This document shows positions 8,934-15,932 of a stretch of 64,000 bases of DNA, one piece after another (the stretch's first letter is position 1; each line of letters opens with the position of its first letter). Source of the stretch: Mesorhizobium_B sp035998495 (lineage in GTDB: Bacteria > Pseudomonadota > Alphaproteobacteria > Rhizobiales > Rhizobiaceae); the NCBI GenBank assembly GCA_035998495.1, contig DASYHP010000038.1, positions 14,666 through 78,665 on the forward strand, read 5' to 3'. The notes under the pieces were generated by a model. It saw only the letters and a program-made list of their open reading frames with translations, had not been told where the DNA came from and ran no database searches. A program made the position numbers and the translations under genes.

Positions 8934-8962
8934 ATATGATCCCCTGCGGCGTGAGCCCGCAA
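8934..8962 (-). promoter_or_regulatory. candidate sigma-70 promoter for binding protein copy 2
   Basis: On the minus strand TTGCGG (8957-8962) and TCATAT (8934-8939) are separated by 17 bp and lie about 50 bp ahead of the start codon at 8885. The -10 match is only partial. A promoter here would let the binding protein be made in excess of the permeases, as is common for such systems. Confidence 0.35.
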
Positions 8963-9056
8963 GACCCGATGCGACATTTGCCGCCGCAAAAACGTTTCAC
9001 GTCTGCGCGATGGCGCAAACAAGCCACGACCGTTTCATCGGCAAAGTTTCGGCGCC

Positions 9057-11039
9057 TCAAAGATGGTCGCGCGGGATCGTTTCTTCGAAGTCGCGCCTGA
9101 AGACCCGCGTTTCGCCCTCGAACGCCTCGATGTGGCCGGTCAGGTGGAAGCTTTCCCTGGCGGCCTTCAGGCTTGCGGCACTCTCCGTGCGCACCGACCA
9201 GCCCTCCCGCCCGAGCGTTTGCGTCCAGCGGCACTCGACATGTGCGGAGAGAGGATCGTCCGGGTGGATCGTCCAGGTTTCCTTGACCTCGCTGCCGTTG
9301 ACGAGGCGATGGTCGAGGTCGCGCACCTCCCCGAAATCGTCATGGATGCGGAGCGTGACCACGCCGCTGTCCTGGTCTTCTTCCACGAGACGGGTGGAAG
9401 CCGCCGGGCGTAGCGTCTCCGTGCGCCAGGGTTCCGCGCCTTCGGACGACGGGAAGGACACCTCGTCGCCCTCGGCCAAGGGCCGCGCCGGCAGGCGGAG
9501 GACGGCCTCCTGCAGGGTCAGCGCGGCGCGTTCAGGCGCGGGCCAGATCATCGGCCACAGCGCCGTGGAGAAGGCAATGCGCAGATGGTGGCCTGCCGGG
9601 ACGCGGTAGCCGACCTGGTCGAGCACGACCCGAACCTCCACGGTTCCGCCAGGGGTGAGCGGGCGTGGATGCTCATGCGAATCCCGGTGCGACAGGTTCA
9701 GCACGCCGTAGGAGATGAGCTCCGACGCGCCGTCGGGATGCACGTCGCACAGCCGCACCGCCAGATTCGCCTGCGGCTTGTCCGATGAGAGCCTCGCCGA
9801 AAGCTCGGGCGCGCCGAGAATGTCGATGGACTCTTCCAGAGGCGGCAAATCGAAGGCGACCGACAGCGCATCGTCCCGCCGCTGGTCGCCCGGCAGTTCG
9901 GGGCCGAAGGTGAAGGGAAAATATTCGCCTCCCGCAAGCCCGCAGTCTTGCGGCGAGTCGACGATCCGCGGCGATTCGCCTGGCCTGAGCAGGTCGAAGC
10001 GCCGGCTCTCGATCCGGGACGAGGGCCATTGTGCCTCCGCCACCCACCGCCCCGGCCGCGTCGGGTGCCAGCGGGCCGGCCGCACGCTGTCCATGATGTA
10101 GGCGCGATAGACCGGGTCTCGCTCCGCGCCCGTGTCGATCCCCTTCAGCCAGCGGTCCCACCAGCGCAGCGCCTCCTGCAGAAAGCCGATGCGCGGCTCG
10201 GGCGCGGCATAGTGCGGATATTTGTGGATCCACGGCCCCATGATGCCTTTGGCCGGCGCCTTCAGGTTGGCGAGCAGGTGCGCCACCGTGTTGCGGTAGC
10301 CGTCATGCCAGCCGCCGACCGCAAGCACGGCCGCTTCGATGGCGGAATAATCCTCGCAGACTGAGCCGCGCTTCCAATAGGCGTCCCGCCGCTGGTGCCG
10401 GAACCAAGTCAACGGCAGGAACGGCTCATTCTCAAGCCGCTCCAGCCACATTTCCCGCCACTTTTCGCCGACCAGCATCGGGTCCGGCGGCCGGGAGGAG
10501 TAGGAGAGCATGGTGGCGCCCCAGCCGAGATTCTCGCCGAGCAGGCAGCCACCCTTGTGGTGGATGTCATCAGTGAAGCGATCGACGCTGGAGCAGAGCG
10601 TGACGATGGCCTTGAGCGCCGACGGGCGCAGCGCGGCTACTTGGAGCGCGTTGAAGCCGCCCCAGGAGATGCCCATCATGCCCACGTCCCCCGAGCACCA
10701 GGGCTGGGCCGCCGCCCAGGCGATCACGTCGAGCGCGTCCTGCCATTCCTGGTCGGAATACTCGTCCTCCATCAAGCCTTCGGAGTCGCCGTTGCCGCGC
10801 ATATCCACGCGGATCGAAGCGTAGCCGTGCCCCGCGAAATAGGGATGGGTGAGCGCGTCGCGAAACGTGGTTCCGTCCCGCTTGCGATAGGGCAGGTGCT
10901 CGAGGATCGCTGGCACGGGATTCCGTTCGGCGTCTTCCGGCATCCACACCCGCGCCGAGAGCCGGCAGCCGTCGGGCATGACGATCCCCATGTCCGGGAA
11001 CTCGATCACTTTGCGCGGGAATTCGGTGATGATTTTCAA
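9057..11039 (-). CDS. CocE/NonD family hydrolase (X-Pro dipeptidyl-peptidase S15 fold)
   Basis: This 660-residue protein starts at TTG 11039; no in-frame ATG lies upstream, and the N-terminus from there fits the family. The first half is an alpha/beta-hydrolase with Gly-(x)-Ser-Trp-Gly-Gly (nucleophile Ser near residue 125), a Gly-Gly-Trp-His-Asp segment and an Ile-His-Lys-Tyr-Pro segment for the remaining triad. The second half is the galactose-binding-like X-Pro dipeptidyl-peptidase C-terminal domain, with Pro-Ala-Gly-His-His-Leu-Arg-Ile-Ala near residue 500. Family members cleave X-Pro peptides, cocaine-type esters or acylated antibiotics. There is no signal peptide. Its position ahead of a peptide importer suggests it processes the imported compound in the cytoplasm (inference). 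Confidence 0.88.
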   Translation of the reverse strand: MKIITEFPRKVIEFPDMGIVMPDGCRLSARVWMPEDAERNPVPAILEHLPYRKRDGTTFRDALTHPYFAGHGYASIRVDMRGNGDSEGLMEDEYSDQEWQDALDVIAWAAAQPWCSGDVGMMGISWGGFNALQVAALRPSALKAIVTLCSSVDRFTDDIHHKGGCLLGENLGWGATMLSYSSRPPDPMLVGEKWREMWLERLENEPFLPLTWFRHQRRDAYWKRGSVCEDYSAIEAAVLAVGGWHDGYRNTVAHLLANLKAPAKGIMGPWIHKYPHYAAPEPRIGFLQEALRWWDRWLKGIDTGAERDPVYRAYIMDSVRPARWHPTRPGRWVAEAQWPSSRIESRRFDLLRPGESPRIVDSPQDCGLAGGEYFPFTFGPELPGDQRRDDALSVAFDLPPLEESIDILGAPELSARLSSDKPQANLAVRLCDVHPDGASELISYGVLNLSHRDSHEHPRPLTPGGTVEVRVVLDQVGYRVPAGHHLRIAFSTALWPMIWPAPERAALTLQEAVLRLPARPLAEGDEVSFPSSEGAEPWRTETLRPAASTRLVEEDQDSGVVTLRIHDDFGEVRDLDHRLVNGSEVKETWTIHPDDPLSAHVECRWTQTLGREGWSVRTESAASLKAARESFHLTGHIEAFEGETRVFRRDFEETIPRDHL

Positions 11040-11098
11040 TTGCGGCTCTTTGGGCGGCTGAATCGGTCACCGCACCGTGGCATACCGCTTCCCGGCCC

Positions 11099-11118
11099 CC
11101 TGACGGAACTGCGTCAGG
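11099..11118. other. small hairpin between the hydrolase and allA
   Basis: CCTGACG (11099-11105) and CGTCAGG (11112-11118) form a perfect 7-bp stem with a 6-nt loop in the 116-bp gap between the CocE-like start and the allA stop. No T-run follows on either strand, so it is either a factor-dependent terminator element, an operator, or chance. Confidence 0.3.
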
Positions 11119-11155
11119 ATGCGTCGCAGTTACCTCAATCCGGAGGTGGTTGTTC

Positions 11156-11662
11156 TCACCCGGTCATCCCTGGCAGATGGATCTCCCAGGGCTCGTCGAA
11201 GTGGAACTCTTCGGTATTGTTCCCATCGCCCCTGCGATCCACGATCACGAAGCTCTGCGCATCCTCGATGGGCGTCAGCACCCCGTGCCAGGTGCCGGGA
11301 AAATAGTTCACGCCCTGGCCGAAGCCCGTGACGAAAGCCTGCGGAGCGCCGGGCTTGCCATCCTCGTCCGGGCAAACCACCACCAGGAAACGCGCGGGCT
11401 CGATCGGCACGAAAGCCTGGCTGCCGAGCGGGTGCCGCTCCACCATGCGGAGGTCCAGCGGGAACTTATAGGGCGTGGCATAGACCAGCCCGATCCCCAC
11501 CCGCGCGTTGTCGCCGCTGACCTCGGCAAACGCGCCGCTGTCGAAGCGCCGCGCCTTGCCGCCATTGATGGGCGTGGGCTCGCCTTCGCGGTCGATGACT
11601 TGGCCGAACGGCGCGAAGGCATCGCGCGTCAGCGCGTGAGCGAGGATTTTCCGGTCGGTCAT
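11156..11662 (-). CDS. allA: ureidoglycolate lyase
   Basis: This cytoplasmic cupin-fold enzyme of 168 residues splits ureidoglycolate to glyoxylate and urea, the last step of the allantoin branch. It shows the AllA hallmarks Phe-Ala-Pro-Phe-Gly-(x)-Val-Ile near residue 16, Glu-Arg-His-Pro-Leu-Gly-Ser-Gln-Ala-Phe near residue 80, and Gly-Thr-Trp-His-Gly-Val near residue 125. Length matches the family. It is the distal gene of the leftward unit that begins with the allantoinase fusion, 9 bp after the aminohydrolase gene, with a GGGAG ribosome site. Confidence 0.93.
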   Translation of the reverse strand: MTDRKILAHALTRDAFAPFGQVIDREGEPTPINGGKARRFDSGAFAEVSGDNARVGIGLVYATPYKFPLDLRMVERHPLGSQAFVPIEPARFLVVVCPDEDGKPGAPQAFVTGFGQGVNYFPGTWHGVLTPIEDAQSFVIVDRRGDGNNTEEFHFDEPWEIHLPGMTG

Positions 11663-11671
11663 GGTGCTCCC

Positions 11672-12496
11672 TCAGGGCCTCAATTTCGCGTGACGGTTCA
11701 CATCCTTGTAGAGAAGGTAGCGGAAGCGGCCGGGGCCGCCAGCGTAGCAGGCTTGAGGACAGAAGGCGCGCAGCCACATATAGTCGCCGGCCTCCACCTC
11801 CACCCAGTCCTGGTTGAGCCGGTAAACCGCCTTGCCTTCGAGCACGTAGAGCCCGTGCTCCATCACATGCGTCTCGGCGAAGGGGATCACCGCGCCCGGC
11901 TCGAAGGTGACGACCGTCACATGCATGTCGTGGCGGAGATCATTCACGTCCACGAAGCGCGTGGTGGCCCAGCGCCCCTCCGTGCCGGGCATGGGCGAGG
12001 GCGTGATGTCCCGCTCGTTTATGACGAAGGCTTCCGGCGCGGGAATGCCGTCCACGGCCTCGTAAAGCTTGCGGATCCAGTGGAAGCGGACGGGCGCGGA
12101 GCCTTCGTTGCGCAGCGTCCAGGCCGCCCCGGGCGGGAGGAAGGCATAGCCGCCTGGCGAGAGCGCGTGCCGTGTGTCATCGATCGTCAGCGCCGCCTCG
12201 CCCTCGACCACGAAGAGCACGGCCTCCGCGCCTGCCTCCGTCTCGGGCCGGTCGCTGCCCCCGCCGGAGCCGACCTCCATGATGTATTGCGAAAAGGTCT
12301 CGGCGAAGCCGGACAAGGGCCGCGACAGCACCCAGGCCCGGGTGTTCTCCCAAAAGGGAAGAAAACTCGTGACGATGTCGCGCATCACGCCCCTGGGGAT
12401 CACCGCGTAGGCCGTCGTGAACACCGCCCGGTCGGTGAGCAATTGGGTTTGCGGCGGATGCCCGCCCTGGGGTGCGTAGTAGGAACGATCTGTCAT
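11672..12496 (-). CDS. allE: (S)-ureidoglycine aminohydrolase (bicupin)
   Basis: The 274-residue two-cupin protein converts (S)-ureidoglycine to (S)-ureidoglycolate and ammonia, using a metal held by the C-terminal cupin. Visible features are the YlbA-like N-terminus (Tyr-Tyr-Ala-Pro-Gln-Gly-Gly-His-Pro), a first barrel around residues 60-140 and a second barrel with Pro-Phe-Ala-Glu-Thr-His-(x)2-Glu-His-Gly near residue 205. It lies between the allantoinase fusion and allA with about 10-bp gaps on either side. Databases often call this family allantoicase, but the bicupin type is the ureidoglycine enzyme. The reaction that makes its substrate from allantoate is not encoded in the window. Confidence 0.9.
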   Translation of the reverse strand: MTDRSYYAPQGGHPPQTQLLTDRAVFTTAYAVIPRGVMRDIVTSFLPFWENTRAWVLSRPLSGFAETFSQYIMEVGSGGGSDRPETEAGAEAVLFVVEGEAALTIDDTRHALSPGGYAFLPPGAAWTLRNEGSAPVRFHWIRKLYEAVDGIPAPEAFVINERDITPSPMPGTEGRWATTRFVDVNDLRHDMHVTVVTFEPGAVIPFAETHVMEHGLYVLEGKAVYRLNQDWVEVEAGDYMWLRAFCPQACYAGGPGRFRYLLYKDVNRHAKLRP

Positions 12497-12505
12497 GGGA
12501 AAAAC

Positions 12506-13936
12506 TCAGGCCGGCAGCATGTCTTGGAGCCGCAACAGCGCGATGCGCTCCACCTCGCGGGCTGCGGTCGCAAACTCCTCGCTCCGGCCCTGGCCGATGC
12601 GGCGCTCGAAGGCCCGGAGGATGTCGGCCTTGGTCTTTCCCCGCACGGTGATGATGAAGGGGAAGCCGAATTTCTCTACATATGCCGCGTTCAGCGTCTG
12701 GAAGCGCGCGCGCTCATCATCCGTCATCGCGTCGAGCCCCGCCGAAGCCTGCTCGGCGGCCGATTCCGGCGTGAGCCGCCGGGCCTGGGCGAGCTTGCCC
12801 GCGAGGTCTGGATGGGCGTTGAGTACGCTGAGCCGCTCCTCCTCGCTCGCTTCCCGGAACACGCGGGCCAGCGCATTGTGGAGCCCGCCCGCGCCATCAT
12901 GCGCCGGTCCGAGCTCAAGCTCGAAGGCTCGCTCCGCGATCCAGGGCGAATGCTCGAACACGCCGCCGAACTTTTGCACGAACTCTTGCCGGTCCATACG
13001 CGAGGGCGTGAGCGCCTGCGGCTGGTAAGGGTGGTGCTCCCGCCAATGCTCGGCGATGTCGACGCGGCGCGCGATCCACGCATCCCCGCGATTCTTCACA
13101 TATTGAATGAAGCGCTGGAGCGCCGCCGCCCGGCCCGGTCGGCCGACGAGCCGGCAGTGGAGGCCCACGCTCATCATGGCCGGCCGGCCGGCCTCGCCTT
13201 CCGCGTAAAGAACATCGAATGAGTCCTTGAGATAGGTGAAGAATTGGTCGCCCGCATTGAACCCTTGCGGCGTCGCGAAGCGCATGTCGTTGGCGTCAAG
13301 CGTGTAAGGGATGATGAGCTGGGCGCGGTCGCCGAACGCCCGCCAATAGGGCAGGTCGTCGTCATAGGTGTCGGACACATAGTCGAACAGGCCGGTCTCG
13401 GCGGCGAGCCGCACCGTGTGGATTGAGGTGCGGCCTGTATACCAGCCGCGAGGCGGCTCGCCCGTCACGGCCGTGTGCAGCCGGACCGCCTCATCCATGT
13501 GCCGCTTCTCCTCGTCGGCGGAAAAATCGCGGTAGTCGATCCATTTGAGCCCGTGGCTGGCGATCTCCCAACCGGCCTCCTGCATGGCGACCACCTGGTC
13601 GGGTGAGCGGGCCAGCGCGGTCGCCACGCCATAGACCGTCACGGGCACCTGCGCCTCGGTGAACATGCGGTGGAGCCGCCAGAAGCCGGCGCGCGCGCCG
13701 TATTCGTAGATCGACTCCATGTTCCAGTGGCGCATGCCCGGCCAAGCCTGCGCGCCCACGATCTCCGACAGGAAGGCTTCCGAGCCCGGGTCGCCGTGAA
13801 GCAGGCAATTTTCGCCGCCCTCCTCGTAGTTCAGCACGAACTGCACGCAGATCTTAGCATTGCCCGGCCAGCGCGGGTCGGGCGGATTTCGGCCGTAGCC
13901 GCGCATGTCCCTGACGTATCGCTTGGGCTCGTCCAT
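12506..13936 (-). CDS. puuE: bifunctional allantoinase (PuuE type) / OHCU decarboxylase fusion
   Basis: This is a 476-residue fusion; the ATG at 13936 gives the usual PuuE N-terminus and the ORF extension above it looks non-coding. Residues 1 to about 305 are a polysaccharide-deacetylase-fold, cofactor-independent allantoinase, with Asn-Tyr-Glu-Glu-Gly-Gly-Glu-Asn and Ser-His-Gly-(x)2-Trp-Ile-Asp-Tyr. The last 165 or so residues are an OHCU decarboxylase (UraD) domain, with Phe-Gly-(x)2-Phe-Glu-His-Ser-Pro, Leu-(x)2-His-Pro-Asp-Leu-Ala-Gly, Phe-Pro-Phe-Ile and Val-Arg-Gly-Lys-Thr. UraD turns OHCU into (S)-allantoin and PuuE opens allantoin to allantoate, so two consecutive steps reside in one chain. 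It heads the leftward unit, divergent from the HIU hydrolase gene. Confidence 0.93.
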   Translation of the reverse strand: MDEPKRYVRDMRGYGRNPPDPRWPGNAKICVQFVLNYEEGGENCLLHGDPGSEAFLSEIVGAQAWPGMRHWNMESIYEYGARAGFWRLHRMFTEAQVPVTVYGVATALARSPDQVVAMQEAGWEIASHGLKWIDYRDFSADEEKRHMDEAVRLHTAVTGEPPRGWYTGRTSIHTVRLAAETGLFDYVSDTYDDDLPYWRAFGDRAQLIIPYTLDANDMRFATPQGFNAGDQFFTYLKDSFDVLYAEGEAGRPAMMSVGLHCRLVGRPGRAAALQRFIQYVKNRGDAWIARRVDIAEHWREHHPYQPQALTPSRMDRQEFVQKFGGVFEHSPWIAERAFELELGPAHDGAGGLHNALARVFREASEEERLSVLNAHPDLAGKLAQARRLTPESAAEQASAGLDAMTDDERARFQTLNAAYVEKFGFPFIITVRGKTKADILRAFERRIGQGRSEEFATAAREVERIALLRLQDMLPA

Positions 13937-14091
13937 GATTCTCCAGGCGTCGAAAACAGCGGTGCGAAAGCGGGGCGGATCGGCTCGTTCCAGCCTTTCC
14001 CTTGGCATTACGCCGCCAGCGAACTATCCATGACCCTTAAACCCGGCGAAAGGCCCGCGCCAAGGGCTTGAGAAGAACCAAGGGAAGATCG
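13937..14091. promoter_or_regulatory. divergent control region of the purine-catabolism island
   Basis: The 155 bp between the oppositely oriented allantoinase-fusion and HIU-hydrolase starts must hold both promoters. A 9-bp inverted pair, TTCCCTTGG at 13997-14005 and CCAAGGGAA at 14078-14086, is present. The right copy overlaps the probable ribosome site of the HIU-hydrolase gene, so the symmetry may be partly accidental. No clear -35/-10 pair was found. Confidence 0.4.
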
Positions 14092-14454
14092 ATGTCCGCC
14101 AGGACCGGACGCCTCACCACGCATGTTCTCGACACCTCGGCCGGCCGGCCGGCGGCGGGACTCGTCATCTCGCTGTCGCGCCTCGAGGGCGATAAGCGAA
14201 TCCATCTCAAGACGGTCCGCACCAATGGAGACGGCCGCTGCGGCGCGCCGCTTCTGGAAGGCGAGGCCTTTGCACCGGGCCTCTACGAGCTCGTCTTTTC
14301 CGCCGGCGACTATTTTCGCGCGCAAGGGGTCAGCCTGCCCGAGCCGGCTTTTCTCGACGACGTGCCGATCCGTTTCGGCATCGCAGAGGCCGCGCACCAC
14401 CATGTGCCGCTCTTGATCTCGCCCTATGGCTATTCGACTTATCGCGGGAGCTGA
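14092..14454 (+). CDS. uraH: 5-hydroxyisourate hydrolase (transthyretin-like)
   Basis: This 120-residue cytoplasmic enzyme hydrolyses 5-hydroxyisourate, the product of the urate hydroxylase encoded downstream, to OHCU. The N-terminal Leu-Thr-Thr-His-Val-Leu-Asp block, the internal Arg-Thr-Asn-Gly-Asp-Gly-Arg and the C-terminal Tyr-Arg-Gly-Ser tetrapeptide are the family signatures, with His, Arg and terminal Ser in the active site. The ATG at 14092, behind an AAGGGAAG ribosome site, is preferred to the upstream start at 14068. It is the first gene of the rightward operon, with 7 bp to xdhA. Confidence 0.96.
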   Translation: MSARTGRLTTHVLDTSAGRPAAGLVISLSRLEGDKRIHLKTVRTNGDGRCGAPLLEGEAFAPGLYELVFSAGDYFRAQGVSLPEPAFLDDVPIRFGIAEAAHHHVPLLISPYGYSTYRGS

Positions 14455-14461
14455 GCACCGC

Positions 14462-15931
14462 ATGCCCGAGACCCGCAACCACATCCGCTTCATCCTCAAC
14501 GGCGAGGACATCACGCTCAACCGGGTGCGCCCCGACGAGACGCTGCTCGATTTCCTGCGCCTGCGCCGCGGGCTTGTCGGCACGAAGGAAGGGTGCGCGG
14601 AAGGCGATTGCGGCGCCTGTACGGTTCTGGCCGGTCGCCTGGAAGGCGAGCGCGTGACCTATCGCGGGCTCAACGCCTGCATCGCCTTCACGGCATCGCT
14701 CGACGGGGCGCATGTGGTGACGGTGGAGCATTTGCGCGGGGCGGACGGGGGGCTCCACCCGGTGCAGCGCGCGCTTGTTCAGCATCACGGCTCGCAATGC
14801 GGCTTCTGCACGCCGGGTTTCGTGATGACGCTCGCCGGCCTGCGCCTCGAAGGGGAAACGGCCGACGACGCCCGCATCGAAAAGGCCCTTCAAGGAAATC
14901 TCTGCCGCTGCACAGGCTATGAGAGCATCGTGCGCGCCGCGCGCGCGGCGCTGGCCGACCCCGAGCCCGACACGCTTGCTGAGGAGGCCCAGGCCATCGC
15001 CGCGCGTCTCCGCGCGCTCCAGGACGGCGCGCGGGTGGAGATGGGCGAGGGGCCGGATCGGCTCGTCATCCCCGCCGGCGTAGACGACCTCGCCGCCATG
15101 CTCGAAGCCGAGCCGGAGGCGCGCATCGTCGCCGGGGCGACGGATGTTGGGCTCTGGGTGACCAAGGCCTTCCGCGCCATCGGGCCTGCTGTGTTCATCG
15201 GCCATCTGCGCGAACTCAAGCGAGCCGAGGTGGCGGAAGGGAAGCTCCGGATTGGCGCGGGCGTCTCCTACACGGAGGCGCAGGCCGCGCTTGCGCCGCA
15301 CCTGCCTGCGCTCGCCGAGCTGATCGACCGCATCGGCGGCGAGCAGATCCGCAACGGGGGCACGGTGGGCGGCAACATCGCTAACGGCTCGCCCATCGGC
15401 GACATGACGCCGGGCCTGATCGCGCTCGATGCCACCCTCACGCTGCGCAAGGGTGCGTCGCGCCGCACCATCCCGCTCGAAAACTTCTTCATCGCCTATG
15501 GGCGGCAGGACCGGCAGCCCGGCGAGTTCGTGGAATGGGTGGACGTGCCGTTGCCGGAACCCGGTGCGCTTTTCGCCCTCCACAAGATTTCCAAGCGCCG
15601 CGACGAGGACATCACCGCCGTGCTCGGCGCGTTCCACGTACAATTCGACGGCACCGGTCGCGTAGCCGCGGCCCGCATCGCCTATGGCGGCATGGCCGGT
15701 ACGCCCAAGCGGGCCGCGGCCGTGGAGGCCGCGCTCCAGGGCCGGTCCTGGACGATGGAAACGGTGGAAGACGCGCTTCCCGCTTTCGAGCGGGATTTCT
15801 CGCCGCTCACCGACATGCGGGCGTCGACCGCCTACCGGATGCTGGTGGCCAAGAACCTGCTTCGCCGCACGTTCCTCGAAAGCTCCGGCACAAAAGCGCC
15901 CCTTCGCGTCCGCCGGCACGAGGCGGCATGA
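14462..15931 (+). CDS. xdhA: xanthine dehydrogenase small subunit (2Fe-2S and FAD)
   Basis: The 489-residue subunit passes electrons from the molybdenum site to NAD. Residues 1-90 are a plant-type 2Fe-2S ferredoxin domain (Gly-Cys-Ala-Glu-Gly-Asp-Cys-Gly-Ala-Cys). A second 2Fe-2S domain follows near residues 115-160 (Cys-Gly-Phe-Cys and Cys-Arg-Cys-Thr-Gly). From about 200 there is an FAD domain with Ile-Val-Ala-Gly-Ala-Thr-Asp-Val and Gly-Gly-Thr-Val-Gly-Gly-Asn-Ile. The ATG at 14462 is chosen because it gives the normal ferredoxin start. It ends 1 bp before xdhB. With XdhB it oxidises hypoxanthine and xanthine to urate. Confidence 0.96.
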   Translation: MPETRNHIRFILNGEDITLNRVRPDETLLDFLRLRRGLVGTKEGCAEGDCGACTVLAGRLEGERVTYRGLNACIAFTASLDGAHVVTVEHLRGADGGLHPVQRALVQHHGSQCGFCTPGFVMTLAGLRLEGETADDARIEKALQGNLCRCTGYESIVRAARAALADPEPDTLAEEAQAIAARLRALQDGARVEMGEGPDRLVIPAGVDDLAAMLEAEPEARIVAGATDVGLWVTKAFRAIGPAVFIGHLRELKRAEVAEGKLRIGAGVSYTEAQAALAPHLPALAELIDRIGGEQIRNGGTVGGNIANGSPIGDMTPGLIALDATLTLRKGASRRTIPLENFFIAYGRQDRQPGEFVEWVDVPLPEPGALFALHKISKRRDEDITAVLGAFHVQFDGTGRVAAARIAYGGMAGTPKRAAAVEAALQGRSWTMETVEDALPAFERDFSPLTDMRASTAYRMLVAKNLLRRTFLESSGTKAPLRVRRHEAA

Positions 15932-15932
15932 C

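Noticed and set aside
15684..15932. Extended start for xdhB upstream of 15933
   Set aside because: The added segment is xdhA sequence out of frame; the ATG directly after the xdhA stop gives the normal subunit start.
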